Assembly (NCBI GenBank): GCA_017610175.1
Contig: JAFCCO010000004.1
Location: 18,206-82,205 of the forward strand
Reading direction: 5' to 3'
Origin: Candidatus Iainarchaeum sp.
Lineage (GTDB): Archaea; Iainarchaeota; Iainarchaeia; Iainarchaeales; GCA-2688035
DNA: 64,000 bases
Below are positions 8,543 through 16,303 of the stretch, piece after piece. The notes beneath the pieces were generated by a model, which did no database searches, was not told where the DNA came from, and worked only from the letters and a program-made list of their open reading frames with translations. Positions within the stretch are counted from its first letter, which is position 1. Every line of letters begins with the position of its first letter. The position numbers were made by a program, and so were the translations under genes.

Positions 8543-9121
8543 ATGGATGTATTTGAGGCAATTTCCGGAAGAAGAACTGTCAGAATATTTCTTGAAAAAG
8601 CAGTGGGGTTTGAACTGCTTGAAAAGTGCGTTGACGCCGCACGCATTGCCCCCTCGGCAAAAAACAAGCAGGAACTTGATTTCATCGCAGTAAATAATCC
8701 CGAAACTGTTGAAAAGATAAATGCCGCCGCATTCTTCGGCGGAGTGGTTTATGAAAAGGGACGCGTTAAGGGAGAGGAACCGAAAGCGTTTATTGTAATC
8801 GTTTCAAACAAGGAAAGGGCAAGCGAAGACTACACACTTACAAACGCGGGAATTGCCGCAAACACAATTGCACTTGAGGCATTTGAATTGGGCCTTGGAA
8901 CATGCATAATGGGTGCGATTGAAAGGGACAAAATAAGGGAAATCCTTTCAGTGCCAAACGGGTTTGATATACCGCTTGCAATTGCAATTGGCTACCCAAA
9001 AGAAAAGCCTGTTATGGAAGAAGCCAAGGAAGGCAATCTAAGGTACTGGATTGATGAAAACAGCGAGATTCACATTCCAAAAAGAGCATTGAAAGAAGTG
9101 CTGCACAAGGACAGGTTTTGA
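8543..9121 (+). CDS. Nitroreductase family protein
   Basis: An FMN-dependent oxidoreductase of the nitroreductase fold. It opens with MDVFEAISGRRTVRIF, the Arg-rich FMN-binding start typical of the family, followed by APSAKNKQ, and later GIAANTIALEAFELGLGTCIMG, which forms the dimer and flavin pocket. The C-terminal VPLAIAIGYPKEKP-type strand is present (PLAIAIGYPKEKP). The 192 residues are usual. The substrate is unknown. It overlaps or abuts the VOC gene downstream, so the two form an operon. Confidence 0.85.
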   Translation: MDVFEAISGRRTVRIFLEKAVGFELLEKCVDAARIAPSAKNKQELDFIAVNNPETVEKINAAAFFGGVVYEKGRVKGEEPKAFIVIVSNKERASEDYTLTNAGIAANTIALEAFELGLGTCIMGAIERDKIREILSVPNGFDIPLAIAIGYPKEKPVMEEAKEGNLRYWIDENSEIHIPKRALKEVLHKDRF

Positions 9122-9126
9122 TCAAA

Positions 9127-9543
9127 ATGAAATTCAACAAGCTAATTCCCGAATTAAGCGTTTCAGACATTGAGAAAAGCCTCTGGTTTTACGCAGATGT
9201 TCTTGGCTTCAAAATAGAGTACAGGAGAAAGGAAGCGGGATTTGCTTTCATTTCATACAAAGGAAGCCAGCTGATGATTGAGCAGGTGAACGGGAAATGG
9301 GAAACCGGTCCCTTGGAAAAACCGTTCGGGCGGGGAATAAATTTCCAGATTGAAACAGATGAAATTGATTTGCTTGTTAATGGACTTAAGAGCCACGAGC
9401 TTGAGATTAAAATGATGCCAAAAGAGAATTGGTACCGAAAGGGAAACGAACTTGTTGGAAACCGCGAGTTTCTTGTAATGGATCCCGACGGCTATCTTTT
9501 AAGATTTGCTGAGGATCTTGGATACAAGCCAGTGCAGAAATGA
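9127..9543 (+). CDS. VOC superfamily (glyoxalase/bleomycin-resistance-like) protein
   Basis: A single-gene pair of beta-alpha-beta-beta-beta modules. The N-terminal module has IPELSVSDIEKSLWFYADVLGF, the classic VOC start, and the second ends FLVMDPDGYLLRFAEDLG, with the metal-ligand-type position in the last strand. The overall look is closest to bleomycin-binding-like VOC proteins, but drug resistance cannot be claimed. I choose ATG 9127; a TTG at 9118 overlapping the nitroreductase stop is the alternative. It is coupled with the nitroreductase. Confidence 0.75.
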   Translation: MKFNKLIPELSVSDIEKSLWFYADVLGFKIEYRRKEAGFAFISYKGSQLMIEQVNGKWETGPLEKPFGRGINFQIETDEIDLLVNGLKSHELEIKMMPKENWYRKGNELVGNREFLVMDPDGYLLRFAEDLGYKPVQK

Positions 9544-9548
9544 CCAAT

Positions 9549-10472
9549 TCAGTAAAGCACGTCGAAAGCTTTTTTGCCCTCAATTGAAAGAAGGAAGTCA
9601 TACCGGTCGTTAACGTACTTCTGGATTTTTTCAACTTCCTCTTCGTTCACGTGCCTGAATCTTCCCTGAAGCTCAAGATATTCCTTTACAGGCTTTGGCT
9701 TTTCCACTTTCTGGTTGAATTGGAGAACGCCGTTATCTATTTCGTAAAGCGGGAAAACCCTTGTCTGGATTGCAAGCCTGCTTAATTCCATTGTGTCAGC
9801 GCTCTTGCAGTGCCAGCCAACAGGGCAGACACAGTAGGCATGCAGGAAAGTTGTGTGGTTTCGGGAAAGTGCCGTCTCAACCTTTTTTTTCATGTCAAAT
9901 AAGTTTGCAGGTGACATTGAAGCCACATAATTAAGCCCGTGTGCGGCAACAATGAATGCGAGTGGCTTTTTTGGCTCCTGCTTTCCGTGAATTTTCTTTC
10001 CATCGGGGCTTGTTGTTGTTGAAGCGTACGGGAAAGTTGCCCCGCTTCTCTGCACCCCTGTGTTCATATAAGCCTCGTTGTCTGTTGCAATGTAGGTAAA
10101 CTTGTGCCCGCGTTCCATTGCCCCGCTCAATGCGCCAAATCCAATGTCAAACGAGGCGCCGTCTCCGCCCATTGCAATGATGTTTACGCCCTCTCTTTTG
10201 CCCTGTGCAATCAATCCACGGTCAATGCCTGAGGCAATTGCCGCTGCATTTTCAAAAGCACCGTGAACCCACGGAACTTTCCAAGCGGTTTGAGGGTAGG
10301 GTGTTGAAACAACTTCCATGCAGCCAGTTGCCTGTGCAACTATTGTGTTGGAGCCCGCTGCCTTCATTATGTGCCTTAGCACAAGCGCCTCTCCGCATCC
10401 CGCACATGCCCTGTGCCCGGAAGCAAAGTACTCGTCGTAACTAATTCCCTTAACGTCCTTCACATTAACCAC
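9549..10472 (-). CDS. porB: 2-oxoacid:ferredoxin oxidoreductase, beta subunit
   Basis: The beta subunit binds thiamine pyrophosphate. The sequence has GHRACAGCGEALVLRH with two [4Fe-4S] cysteines, TGCMEV, GGDGASFDIGFG for the TPP-Mg site and TDNEAYMNTGVQRSG. VCPVGWHC gives a further conserved cysteine. With PorA, PorD and PorG it converts pyruvate and CoA to acetyl-CoA, CO2 and reduced ferredoxin. The likely start is a GTG at 10472, overlapping the end of porA by 13 bases. Pyruvate is the best guess for the substrate from similarity to PorB; a related 2-oxoacid is possible. Confidence 0.92.
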   Translation of the reverse strand: MVNVKDVKGISYDEYFASGHRACAGCGEALVLRHIMKAAGSNTIVAQATGCMEVVSTPYPQTAWKVPWVHGAFENAAAIASGIDRGLIAQGKREGVNIIAMGGDGASFDIGFGALSGAMERGHKFTYIATDNEAYMNTGVQRSGATFPYASTTTSPDGKKIHGKQEPKKPLAFIVAAHGLNYVASMSPANLFDMKKKVETALSRNHTTFLHAYCVCPVGWHCKSADTMELSRLAIQTRVFPLYEIDNGVLQFNQKVEKPKPVKEYLELQGRFRHVNEEEVEKIQKYVNDRYDFLLSIEGKKAFDVLY

Positions 10473-11596
10473 TCTCTCTTCTGCTTTCCTGTTTCAAGGT
10501 CCAGATAAACGCTTTCCATGTGGTCCAAGGTAACATCGCGCCCTCCAAGCCCTGCAATGTACCCGAACACGTCAAGACCTGGGGCGATTGCGTTAATTTC
10601 CGTGAAAAGTGGCCCGTCTGAACCGAGGGAGATGTGCCTGTCAAGAACAGCAAGCCTTGTAAGCTTCTTAAATGCTTTTTTAAGTGCCTCAACAGGGAAT
10701 GGCCTGTAAGACCTAAGCCTTATCACCCCAACCTTCTTCCCTTTCGCCCTAAGTTCCTCTGCTTTTGCCTTTGCCGTTCCGCAGATTGTTCCCATTGCAA
10801 GAATGGCGTATTCGGCGTCATCCATTTTGTAAAGTTCAATTAGCCCGTCGCCGTAGCCTCTGCCAAAAAGCTTTTTGTAGTCAAGATTTGCCTTCTTGAT
10901 TACATCAATTGCGTTAATCATTGCGTCCTGCTGCTGTTTCTTGAAGTTCATGAAAGAGTCAGGCAGTCCGATTGGCCCGAATGTTTTCGGGTTTTTCACA
11001 TCAAGAATGTCTTCCCTCTTAAACGGGGGCAGGAATGAATCAACCTGCTTTTGTTCAGGGATATCGACATTTTCAAACACATGGGTTAATGAAAACCCGT
11101 CGAGGCACATCATCACAGGCATTTGGACATTTTTGTCCTCCGCAATCTTGTAGCACTGGATTATTGTGTCAATACATTCCTGGCTTGATTCAACGTAAAA
11201 CTGTACCCATCCCTGGTCACGGGCTGAGACCGCATCGCTGTGGTCGTTCCAAATGTTAATTGGCCCAGCAACCGCCCTGTTTGCAACAGCCATAACTGCA
11301 GGAAGCCTCATTCCACTCAAGATTGGCAAAATTTCGTACATCAATTCAAAGCCGTTGCTGCTTGTCGCGGTAAAGCTTCTTGCACCGGTAAGAATTGATC
11401 CAATAAGTGCGGATGCAGCTGAGTGCTCTGACTCAACGTGAATCATTTCGGCATCCATTTCCCCGTCAAAAATGTAGTCTGAAATCCTTTCAGGAATGTG
11501 TGTGGAAGGGGTTATGGGATACATTGGGCATACCTTTACCCTTGAAAGCTTTGCACCGAGCGCAACAGCCTCGCTTGCCTCAATAACAGTCTTCAT
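10460..11596 (-). CDS. porA: 2-oxoacid:ferredoxin oxidoreductase, alpha subunit
   Basis: The alpha subunit carries the pyrimidine-binding part of the TPP site. CPMYPITPSTHIPE and VESEHSAASALIGSILTGARSFTATSSNGFELMYEILP are diagnostic; ANRAVAGPINIWNDHSDAVSARDQGW follows. The C-terminal half (residues about 250-370) holds the transketolase C-like domain with VGVIRLRSYRPFP. Its ATG overlaps the stop of porD (ATGA), showing translational coupling within the porGDAB operon. It supplies the cell with acetyl-CoA and reduced ferredoxin in fermentative metabolism. Confidence 0.92.
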   Translation of the reverse strand: MKTVIEASEAVALGAKLSRVKVCPMYPITPSTHIPERISDYIFDGEMDAEMIHVESEHSAASALIGSILTGARSFTATSSNGFELMYEILPILSGMRLPAVMAVANRAVAGPINIWNDHSDAVSARDQGWVQFYVESSQECIDTIIQCYKIAEDKNVQMPVMMCLDGFSLTHVFENVDIPEQKQVDSFLPPFKREDILDVKNPKTFGPIGLPDSFMNFKKQQQDAMINAIDVIKKANLDYKKLFGRGYGDGLIELYKMDDAEYAILAMGTICGTAKAKAEELRAKGKKVGVIRLRSYRPFPVEALKKAFKKLTRLAVLDRHISLGSDGPLFTEINAIAPGLDVFGYIAGLGGRDVTLDHMESVYLDLETGKQKREWLM

Positions 11597-11907
11597 TTCT
11601 GCTCCAACTCCTTGCTTATTGCCTTAACCGGGCATTCCCTGAAGCAAATCAGGCATCCCTTGCAGTAGTCATAGTTTATGCGATACTTCCCGTCCTTGTC
11701 AATATAAATTGCCGCATCAGGGCAGACTCTCCAGCAGGTACCGCACTTGATGCAGGTTTTTTGGTCAATTACCGGGCGAAATGTTCTCCAGCTTCCGGTG
11801 TGGTACTTCTTGGTGTTTCCGGGAGTCCTGATTACTGCACCGGTATTAAGCGGAATTGACTCCTTGGCCACATCCCCAACTGTTTCCTTTCTGGTCACCC
11901 TTGGCAC
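11593..11907 (-). CDS. porD: 2-oxoacid:ferredoxin oxidoreductase, delta (ferredoxin) subunit
   Basis: A 104-residue protein with a C-terminal 2[4Fe-4S] ferredoxin: CIKCGTCWRVCP and CKGCLICFRECP. The N-terminal 45 residues (TGAVIRTPGNTKKYHTGSWRTFRP) are the conserved PorD lead. It relays electrons from the TPP centre to external ferredoxin. It starts with GTG directly after the TAG of porG and overlaps porA by four bases. Confidence 0.92.
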   Translation of the reverse strand: MPRVTRKETVGDVAKESIPLNTGAVIRTPGNTKKYHTGSWRTFRPVIDQKTCIKCGTCWRVCPDAAIYIDKDGKYRINYDYCKGCLICFRECPVKAISKELEQK

Positions 11908-12462
11908 CTACTTCATCCCCTTTGCTTTTTCGTAGAGAACACGGCAGGCTTCCTTGTTGAGGCCTGCAATCTTTCCCTTTTCCGCAAAGCGTTCATCAAT
12001 TGCCTTGTTAAGTGCTTCAATTGAAACCTCGCCGGTCATTGCGGCAAATGCCCCCAAAGCCGCTATGTTTACAAACGGCTTGCCTATTACCTCAAGCGCA
12101 ACCTTTGTTATGTCAATTGATTTTGCATCAAAACCTTTGAGCCCAAGCTCAGAGGGTGTTTTGTTGCTGTTAACAATTATTAAAGCATCCTTCTTCAGTC
12201 CCTTTGTGACATCAACGTTTGCCATAAGGGAGGGGTCGAGAACAATAACGTAAGCAGGACTGTAAACGTGTGACCTGACATTAATGTGCTTGTCGTCAAT
12301 TCGTGTGTAGCTTTCAACAGGAGCCCCTGTCCGTTCAACACCAAAATTTGGAAAGGCCTGGGTGAATTTCCCGTCGTGGAAAGCGGCAATTGCCAAAACC
12401 TGGCTGCTGGTTACAGCCCCCTGTCCACCTCGCCCGTGAAAGCGAACTTCTTTCAGAACCAT
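11908..12462 (-). CDS. porG: 2-oxoacid:ferredoxin oxidoreductase, gamma subunit
   Basis: First gene of the porGDAB operon. KEVRFHGRGGQGAVTSSQVLAIAA is the glycine-rich signature of the gamma subunit, which binds CoA; QAFPNFGVERTGAPVESYTRI follows and is strongly conserved. The 184 residues are normal. The ATG at 12462 lies about 55 bases from the divergent acylphosphatase, leaving a short shared promoter region. Confidence 0.92.
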   Translation of the reverse strand: MVLKEVRFHGRGGQGAVTSSQVLAIAAFHDGKFTQAFPNFGVERTGAPVESYTRIDDKHINVRSHVYSPAYVIVLDPSLMANVDVTKGLKKDALIIVNSNKTPSELGLKGFDAKSIDITKVALEVIGKPFVNIAALGAFAAMTGEVSIEALNKAIDERFAEKGKIAGLNKEACRVLYEKAKGMK

Positions 12463-12517
12463 ACACTCTAAAATAAGAGAAAAATATTATAAAGGCAAGC
12501 CACCTACATTTTTAACC

Positions 12518-12790
12518 ATGCCAAGATGCAGAATTATTGTTAAAGGGCGAGTACAAGGGGTTGGATTCAGGTTCTTTGTCTCAAGAACAGCCAACGGCAT
12601 GGGATTGAAGGGATTTGTAAGAAACCTGCCAAACGGATGCGTTGAGGCTATTGCAGAGGGAAGCAAGGAATTGCTTGAAAGATTTGTAAAACTGCTTGCA
12701 GACGGCCCGATTACTTCCTCCGTTGAAGACCTCGAAATTAAGTGGGAAGAGGAAAAAGGCGAATTTCAGGGATTTGGAATAAACTATTAA
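12518..12790 (+). CDS. acyP: Acylphosphatase
   Basis: A 90-residue ferredoxin-like fold enzyme that hydrolyses acyl phosphates. The signature GRVQGVGFRFFVSRTANGMGLKGFVRNLPNG carries the catalytic Arg (VGFR) and Asn (VRNL). It is divergent from porG and its stop overlaps the stop of the convergent gene by four bases. Confidence 0.93.
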   Translation: MPRCRIIVKGRVQGVGFRFFVSRTANGMGLKGFVRNLPNGCVEAIAEGSKELLERFVKLLADGPITSSVEDLEIKWEEEKGEFQGFGINY

Positions 12791-13275
12791 ACCGCCTTTA
12801 CAACAAAAGTGAGCTGGTCCTCATACTTCTTCTCACCCTGAACAAAGAGCGAAAGCTTTACTTTGTATGAACCGCTGTTTATTTCCTTGCCCGGGTTTGG
12901 CCTTATAACAAACGGGTCAAGGGTCCGTTCCGTTCCTGAAGCCATTGAATCAATTCTTCTCGATGCAGGCGAAATAATAAGGTTGCCGCTTCCAATCTCC
13001 TCAACACGCACAACCAAGGACGACTCAGTCTGCACGGACGTATTGAAAACGTTTACATTAAGCATTGAGCTGGCCGCAGCGTGCTCGGAAAGGTCAAGTG
13101 GGTTGGGGGAAAGTGAAAAGGACAACGGTTTTGGCTTGAGTGCCTCATTAAGCGAAACAAGCAGTGCAACCGCAACAATAATTGCCAAAATTGCCAGAAC
13201 AGGATACTTCAGCTGCCTGAGCGAAATGTTTATCGACGGCAGTGAAAAACTGTTGTCGTCGTCGTATATTCCCAT
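12787..13275 (-). CDS. Single-pass membrane protein with Ig-like ectodomain
   Basis: A 162-residue protein with a short cytosolic N-terminus containing an acidic DDDNSF patch, one hydrophobic helix (YPVLAILAIIVAVALLVSL, about 29-47), then a beta-rich domain with NPLDLSEHAA and a C-terminal SGSYKVKLSLFVQGEKKYEDQLTF strand pattern. The second half looks like the Ig-like/CARDB type domain found in other surface proteins in this window. The function is not recognisable. It is convergent with acyP and 40 bases from glnA on the same strand. Confidence 0.55.
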   Translation of the reverse strand: MGIYDDDNSFSLPSINISLRQLKYPVLAILAIIVAVALLVSLNEALKPKPLSFSLSPNPLDLSEHAAASSMLNVNVFNTSVQTESSLVVRVEEIGSGNLIISPASRRIDSMASGTERTLDPFVIRPNPGKEINSGSYKVKLSLFVQGEKKYEDQLTFVVKAV

Positions 13276-13314
13276 AGCTTAAAATAAGTGCCTTTTGCTT
13301 AATAAAAGGTTTCA

Positions 13315-14646
13315 TCAGGCGCTTTCATAGTAGTGTTTAAGTTCCCATTCGGTAACCTGGGCGCTGTAGTCCCCCCACTCCCTTTTCTTTATCGCAATAT
13401 ATTTCTCAAAAAGCTCTTCACCCAAAGTAGCCCTTACAACCTTGTCCTTGCGCAATTCCCCAATTGCCGAATTCAGTGAGTCCGGCAGGGTTTCAATTCC
13501 GCTTTCAGCCAGTTGTTTCTCGCTGAAGGAGTGGACATTTCCATCAATTGGGGTTGGCAACTCAGCCCCCTTGCTGATTCCATCCAGCCCTGCTTCAAGC
13601 ATTATGGCAAGGGCAAGATATGGATTGCAGCTCGTGTCAGGGCACCTCAGTTCAGCTCTTGTGCTCTGTTCTCTCCCTTCGCTGACCCTTGGAATTCTTA
13701 TCAGCGCGCTTCTGTTTATTTGAGCCCAGCAAATGTAAACAGGGGCCTCAAAGCCGGGAACAAGCCGCTTGTATGAGTTAACACTTGGGCAAAGAATTCC
13801 AGCCATCCCCTTGGCATGGTTTAGCTGGCCTGCGATAAAACCCTTTGCATCATCACTTAAATTATGCTTGTCAGCGGAATCAAAGAAAAGATTTTTTCCC
13901 TCTGAATCAAACAGGCTCTGATGCACATGCATCCCATTGCCCGCATCTCCAAAAACCGGCTTTGGCATAAATGACGCATAAAGGCCATGGTGGTGGGATA
14001 TGTTTTTTGCCACATGTTTGAAGGTGGAAACATTGTCGGCTGCGGTTAATGCATCGGCATATTTAAAATTAATTTCATGCTGGCCGCAGCCAACCTCGTG
14101 ATGCGAAGTTTCAACGGTCAGACCCATTGCCTGAAGTGCAAATATCATGTCCCGTCTTACATCGGTTGCAAGGTCTTTTGGGGCAAAATCAAAATAGCCC
14201 GCTGAGTCGTGCGGAATCGCTTTTTGGGAATCTTGGTCGCCCTTGAAGAGAAAAAATTCCATTTCAGGGCCTGCCATAAAATTAAAGCCCTGCTTCTTTG
14301 CTTTGTCCACCGCTTTCTTTAGGGTGTTTCGCGGGTCACAGGGGGACTGGGTGCCGTTCGGGGAGAAAACATCACACAATACCCTTACAGTGTTGCAGCC
14401 GTTGTTTTTCCAGGGTAAAACAGAGTATGTTACATGGTCGGGAACAAGGTACATGTCGGATTCCGCAAGCCTTGCAAATCCCTCTATACTGCTGCCGTCA
14501 AACCAGGCACCCTTTTCAAGCACTTCCTCCAGGCGCTCAACAGGGATTGTGACACTTTTAAGGCCGCCAAGCAAGTCCATAAACATTAGCTCGACAAGCC
14601 TGACCTTGTCAGATTTTGCTTTGTTTAACAAATTTTTTTCAACCAT
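13315..14646 (-). CDS. glnA: Glutamine synthetase type I
   Basis: Makes glutamine from glutamate, ammonia and ATP. Visible motifs are FDGSSIEGFARLAESDMYL, GPEMEFFLF, SHHEVGCGQHEINFKYADALTAADN, NGMHVHQSLFD, VNSYKRLVPGFEAPVYICWA and RAELRCPDTSCNPYLALA. The adenylylation loop Tyr of the bacterial beta type is not seen, fitting the GSI-alpha type that is regulated by feedback or protein partners. The ATG at 14646 follows GTGAT; a TTG three bases earlier is the alternative. It is divergent from an Lrp-family regulator, the probable controller. Confidence 0.95.
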   Translation of the reverse strand: MVEKNLLNKAKSDKVRLVELMFMDLLGGLKSVTIPVERLEEVLEKGAWFDGSSIEGFARLAESDMYLVPDHVTYSVLPWKNNGCNTVRVLCDVFSPNGTQSPCDPRNTLKKAVDKAKKQGFNFMAGPEMEFFLFKGDQDSQKAIPHDSAGYFDFAPKDLATDVRRDMIFALQAMGLTVETSHHEVGCGQHEINFKYADALTAADNVSTFKHVAKNISHHHGLYASFMPKPVFGDAGNGMHVHQSLFDSEGKNLFFDSADKHNLSDDAKGFIAGQLNHAKGMAGILCPSVNSYKRLVPGFEAPVYICWAQINRSALIRIPRVSEGREQSTRAELRCPDTSCNPYLALAIMLEAGLDGISKGAELPTPIDGNVHSFSEKQLAESGIETLPDSLNSAIGELRKDKVVRATLGEELFEKYIAIKKREWGDYSAQVTEWELKHYYESA

Positions 14647-14675
14647 CAAATCACAATAAAAAAAGTGTTTCTAAA

Positions 14676-14690
14676 GGTTATATACTTTTT
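14676..14690 (-). promoter_or_regulatory. Probable TATA box of glnA
   Basis: On the minus strand this reads AAAAAGTATATAACC, a good archaeal TATA element. It lies about 30 to 40 bases before the glnA ATG, predicting a very short leader that still includes the GTGAT ribosome site. A perfect palindrome AAAAAGCTTTTT lies about 30 bases further upstream and could be an Lrp site. Confidence 0.45.
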
Positions 14691-14786
14691 GTACAATTTA
14701 CCAAACAATACCTCTACTAAAAAGCTTTTTTTAAAACAAATGTTTAAAATTACTTCCACACAGTAAACTTTTTTGAACGATTGAAT

Positions 14787-15230
14787 ATGAAAATCGACAA
14801 AACCGACCAGGAAATAATCAACCTTCTGCTGGGCAATGCAAAACTTTCATTCAGAAAACTTGCCAAAAAAGCAGGCGTCAGTGTTGCAACTGCAATGAAC
14901 AGGGTTAAAAGGCTGGAAAAAGAGGGAATAATAAAGGGTTATTCTGCAGAGCTTGACTATGAAAAACTCGGCTACGAGTTTGACGCAATAGTCGAGGTAC
15001 GGGTTTCGCACGGAAAATTGTACGAAGTCGAGGAAAAAATTTCACAAAACCCAAATGTCACCGCAATATATGATGCAACCGGGGAATTTGACATAACACT
15101 CATATGCAAATTCAAAAACAGAAGGCAACTCAACAACTTTGTTAAATCACTGCAAACCATCAAATATGTTGAGCGAACCCTGACAAAGTTGGTGCTGAAA
15201 ACAATTAAAGAAAAGGCAATAAAGGTTTAG
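14787..15230 (+). CDS. Lrp/AsnC family transcription regulator
   Basis: A 147-residue regulator with an N-terminal helix-turn-helix (LGNAKLSFRKLAKKAGVSVATAMNRVKRLEKEGIIKGY) and a C-terminal RAM domain (VTAIYDATGEFDITLICKFKNRRQLNNFVKSLQ) that binds amino acids and oligomerises. ATG 14787 is used; a TTG two codons earlier is possible. Divergent placement next to glnA suggests it senses glutamine or another amino acid and controls nitrogen assimilation and its own gene; that target is inferred from position. Confidence 0.88.
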   Translation: MKIDKTDQEIINLLLGNAKLSFRKLAKKAGVSVATAMNRVKRLEKEGIIKGYSAELDYEKLGYEFDAIVEVRVSHGKLYEVEEKISQNPNVTAIYDATGEFDITLICKFKNRRQLNNFVKSLQTIKYVERTLTKLVLKTIKEKAIKV

Positions 15231-15517
15231 GGCAACGTGAAAAGCCGATCATCGCCCTTTCCGTCAAGAATTTTTGCGCGAACTCCCGCATCAAGCCAGG
15301 CATGGGCGTAACTGTAGGCGGCAAGAGCAAGCAACAGCTTGCCATGCAGCTCAAAGTGCTTTGCGTCCTCAAAATAGTTGCGCGCCATGGAAAGAAAGTC
15401 CTTTGCACGCTTAAAATCAACTGTTCCCTTTTTTGCAATTATGCTTGCCTTTTCAAGGGCCTCCCTGGTAAGTTTCCTGTACTGCTCAACCCTTTCCTCA
15501 AGCTCGTGACTACTCAT
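15227..15517 (-). CDS. DUF357 family protein
   Basis: A 96-residue helical protein with the DUF357 pattern FLSMARNYFEDAKHFELHGKLLLALAAYSYAHAWLDAGVRAKI, a two-helix repeat found almost only in archaea and often next to diphthamide or RNA genes. The ATG lies inside the end of dph5 (8-base overlap), so it is cotranscribed and coupled. The molecular function is unknown. Confidence 0.8.
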   Translation of the reverse strand: MSSHELEERVEQYRKLTREALEKASIIAKKGTVDFKRAKDFLSMARNYFEDAKHFELHGKLLLALAAYSYAHAWLDAGVRAKILDGKGDDRLFTLP

Positions 15518-16271
15518 AGCCAGCCAACTCCCTCAAAGCCTCTTTCTCCTTGTCATTCAGGTCCCCTGCAATAATCAAGGACTGCGGAAAAGCGGCATAG
15601 GATGAACGCTTAAGTTCTGTTGGCTTTCCTGCCTTAATTTGTTCACTGCCGGCTCCAATCCCGTAAAGACCCACTGCAACAGATTCTGAAACAATTGGCT
15701 TGCCGCGTTTCTTTTCAATCTTTTCAAGAATGGAGAGGGCATCACCAACGCTCATATACAATTCCTTTTCCGCATCAATGTCCAAAAGGCAGAGGGTGTG
15801 AAGCCCAGATTTCTTGTTTGCCTCAATGATGTCATAAAAGGACTCTGGAGCATAATTTTTCTGGGGCGTAACAATTGTGCAGGTTCTTCCAAACTTGTAA
15901 ACGTCAAGCCCTGTGTTCCCAAGAAAATCAAATATGCTTAGGCCCGCAATTGCCTTTGACTTTATTCCCTGCTTTTTTGCATCAAGCAAAACCTGCACAT
16001 GGGTTGTGGCATTAAGTGGGTTTCCAAAAATAAGCAGTGCAACGTCCTCCTGCTTTGCCCCTTTCAGCAGAAGCTCAAACCCCTGCTCAACACCGTCGCG
16101 CTTAAGCTCAATAAACTTTTTTCCAGTGGACTTCTCCAATTCAAAAATGCTACCCTCACTGTACTTGGAGGTGTATGATTCAAAAAACACCTTGGAACAG
16201 GATTCAATTGCCTCTTTGGCCTCGATGGTAATCTGCTTTGGGTTAAGCCCTACGCCTATCAAGTAAAACAT
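15510..16271 (-). CDS. dph5: Diphthine synthase
   Basis: A SAM-dependent methyltransferase of the tetrapyrrole-methylase fold that methylates the modified histidine of elongation factor aEF2 on the way to diphthamide. FYLIGVGLNPKQITIEAKEAI, VALLIFGNPLNATTHVQVLLDAKKQGI, the AGLSIFDFLGNTGLDVYKFGRTCTIV core and LDIDAEKE are diagnostic. The 253 residues are normal. It is the first gene of a two-gene unit with DUF357. Confidence 0.95.
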   Translation of the reverse strand: MFYLIGVGLNPKQITIEAKEAIESCSKVFFESYTSKYSEGSIFELEKSTGKKFIELKRDGVEQGFELLLKGAKQEDVALLIFGNPLNATTHVQVLLDAKKQGIKSKAIAGLSIFDFLGNTGLDVYKFGRTCTIVTPQKNYAPESFYDIIEANKKSGLHTLCLLDIDAEKELYMSVGDALSILEKIEKKRGKPIVSESVAVGLYGIGAGSEQIKAGKPTELKRSSYAAFPQSLIIAGDLNDKEKEALRELAGYE

Positions 16272-16303
16272 TTTTTATCAAAAAAAATCTTAGTGGAACA
16301 GGT

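Noticed and set aside
9549-12462. Idea that the por genes encode 2-oxoglutarate or indolepyruvate oxidoreductase
   Set aside because: The four-subunit layout with separate gamma and delta genes and the PorB/PorA motifs fit pyruvate or a close 2-oxoacid best; indolepyruvate enzymes have a fused alpha subunit. Kept as pyruvate type with a caveat.
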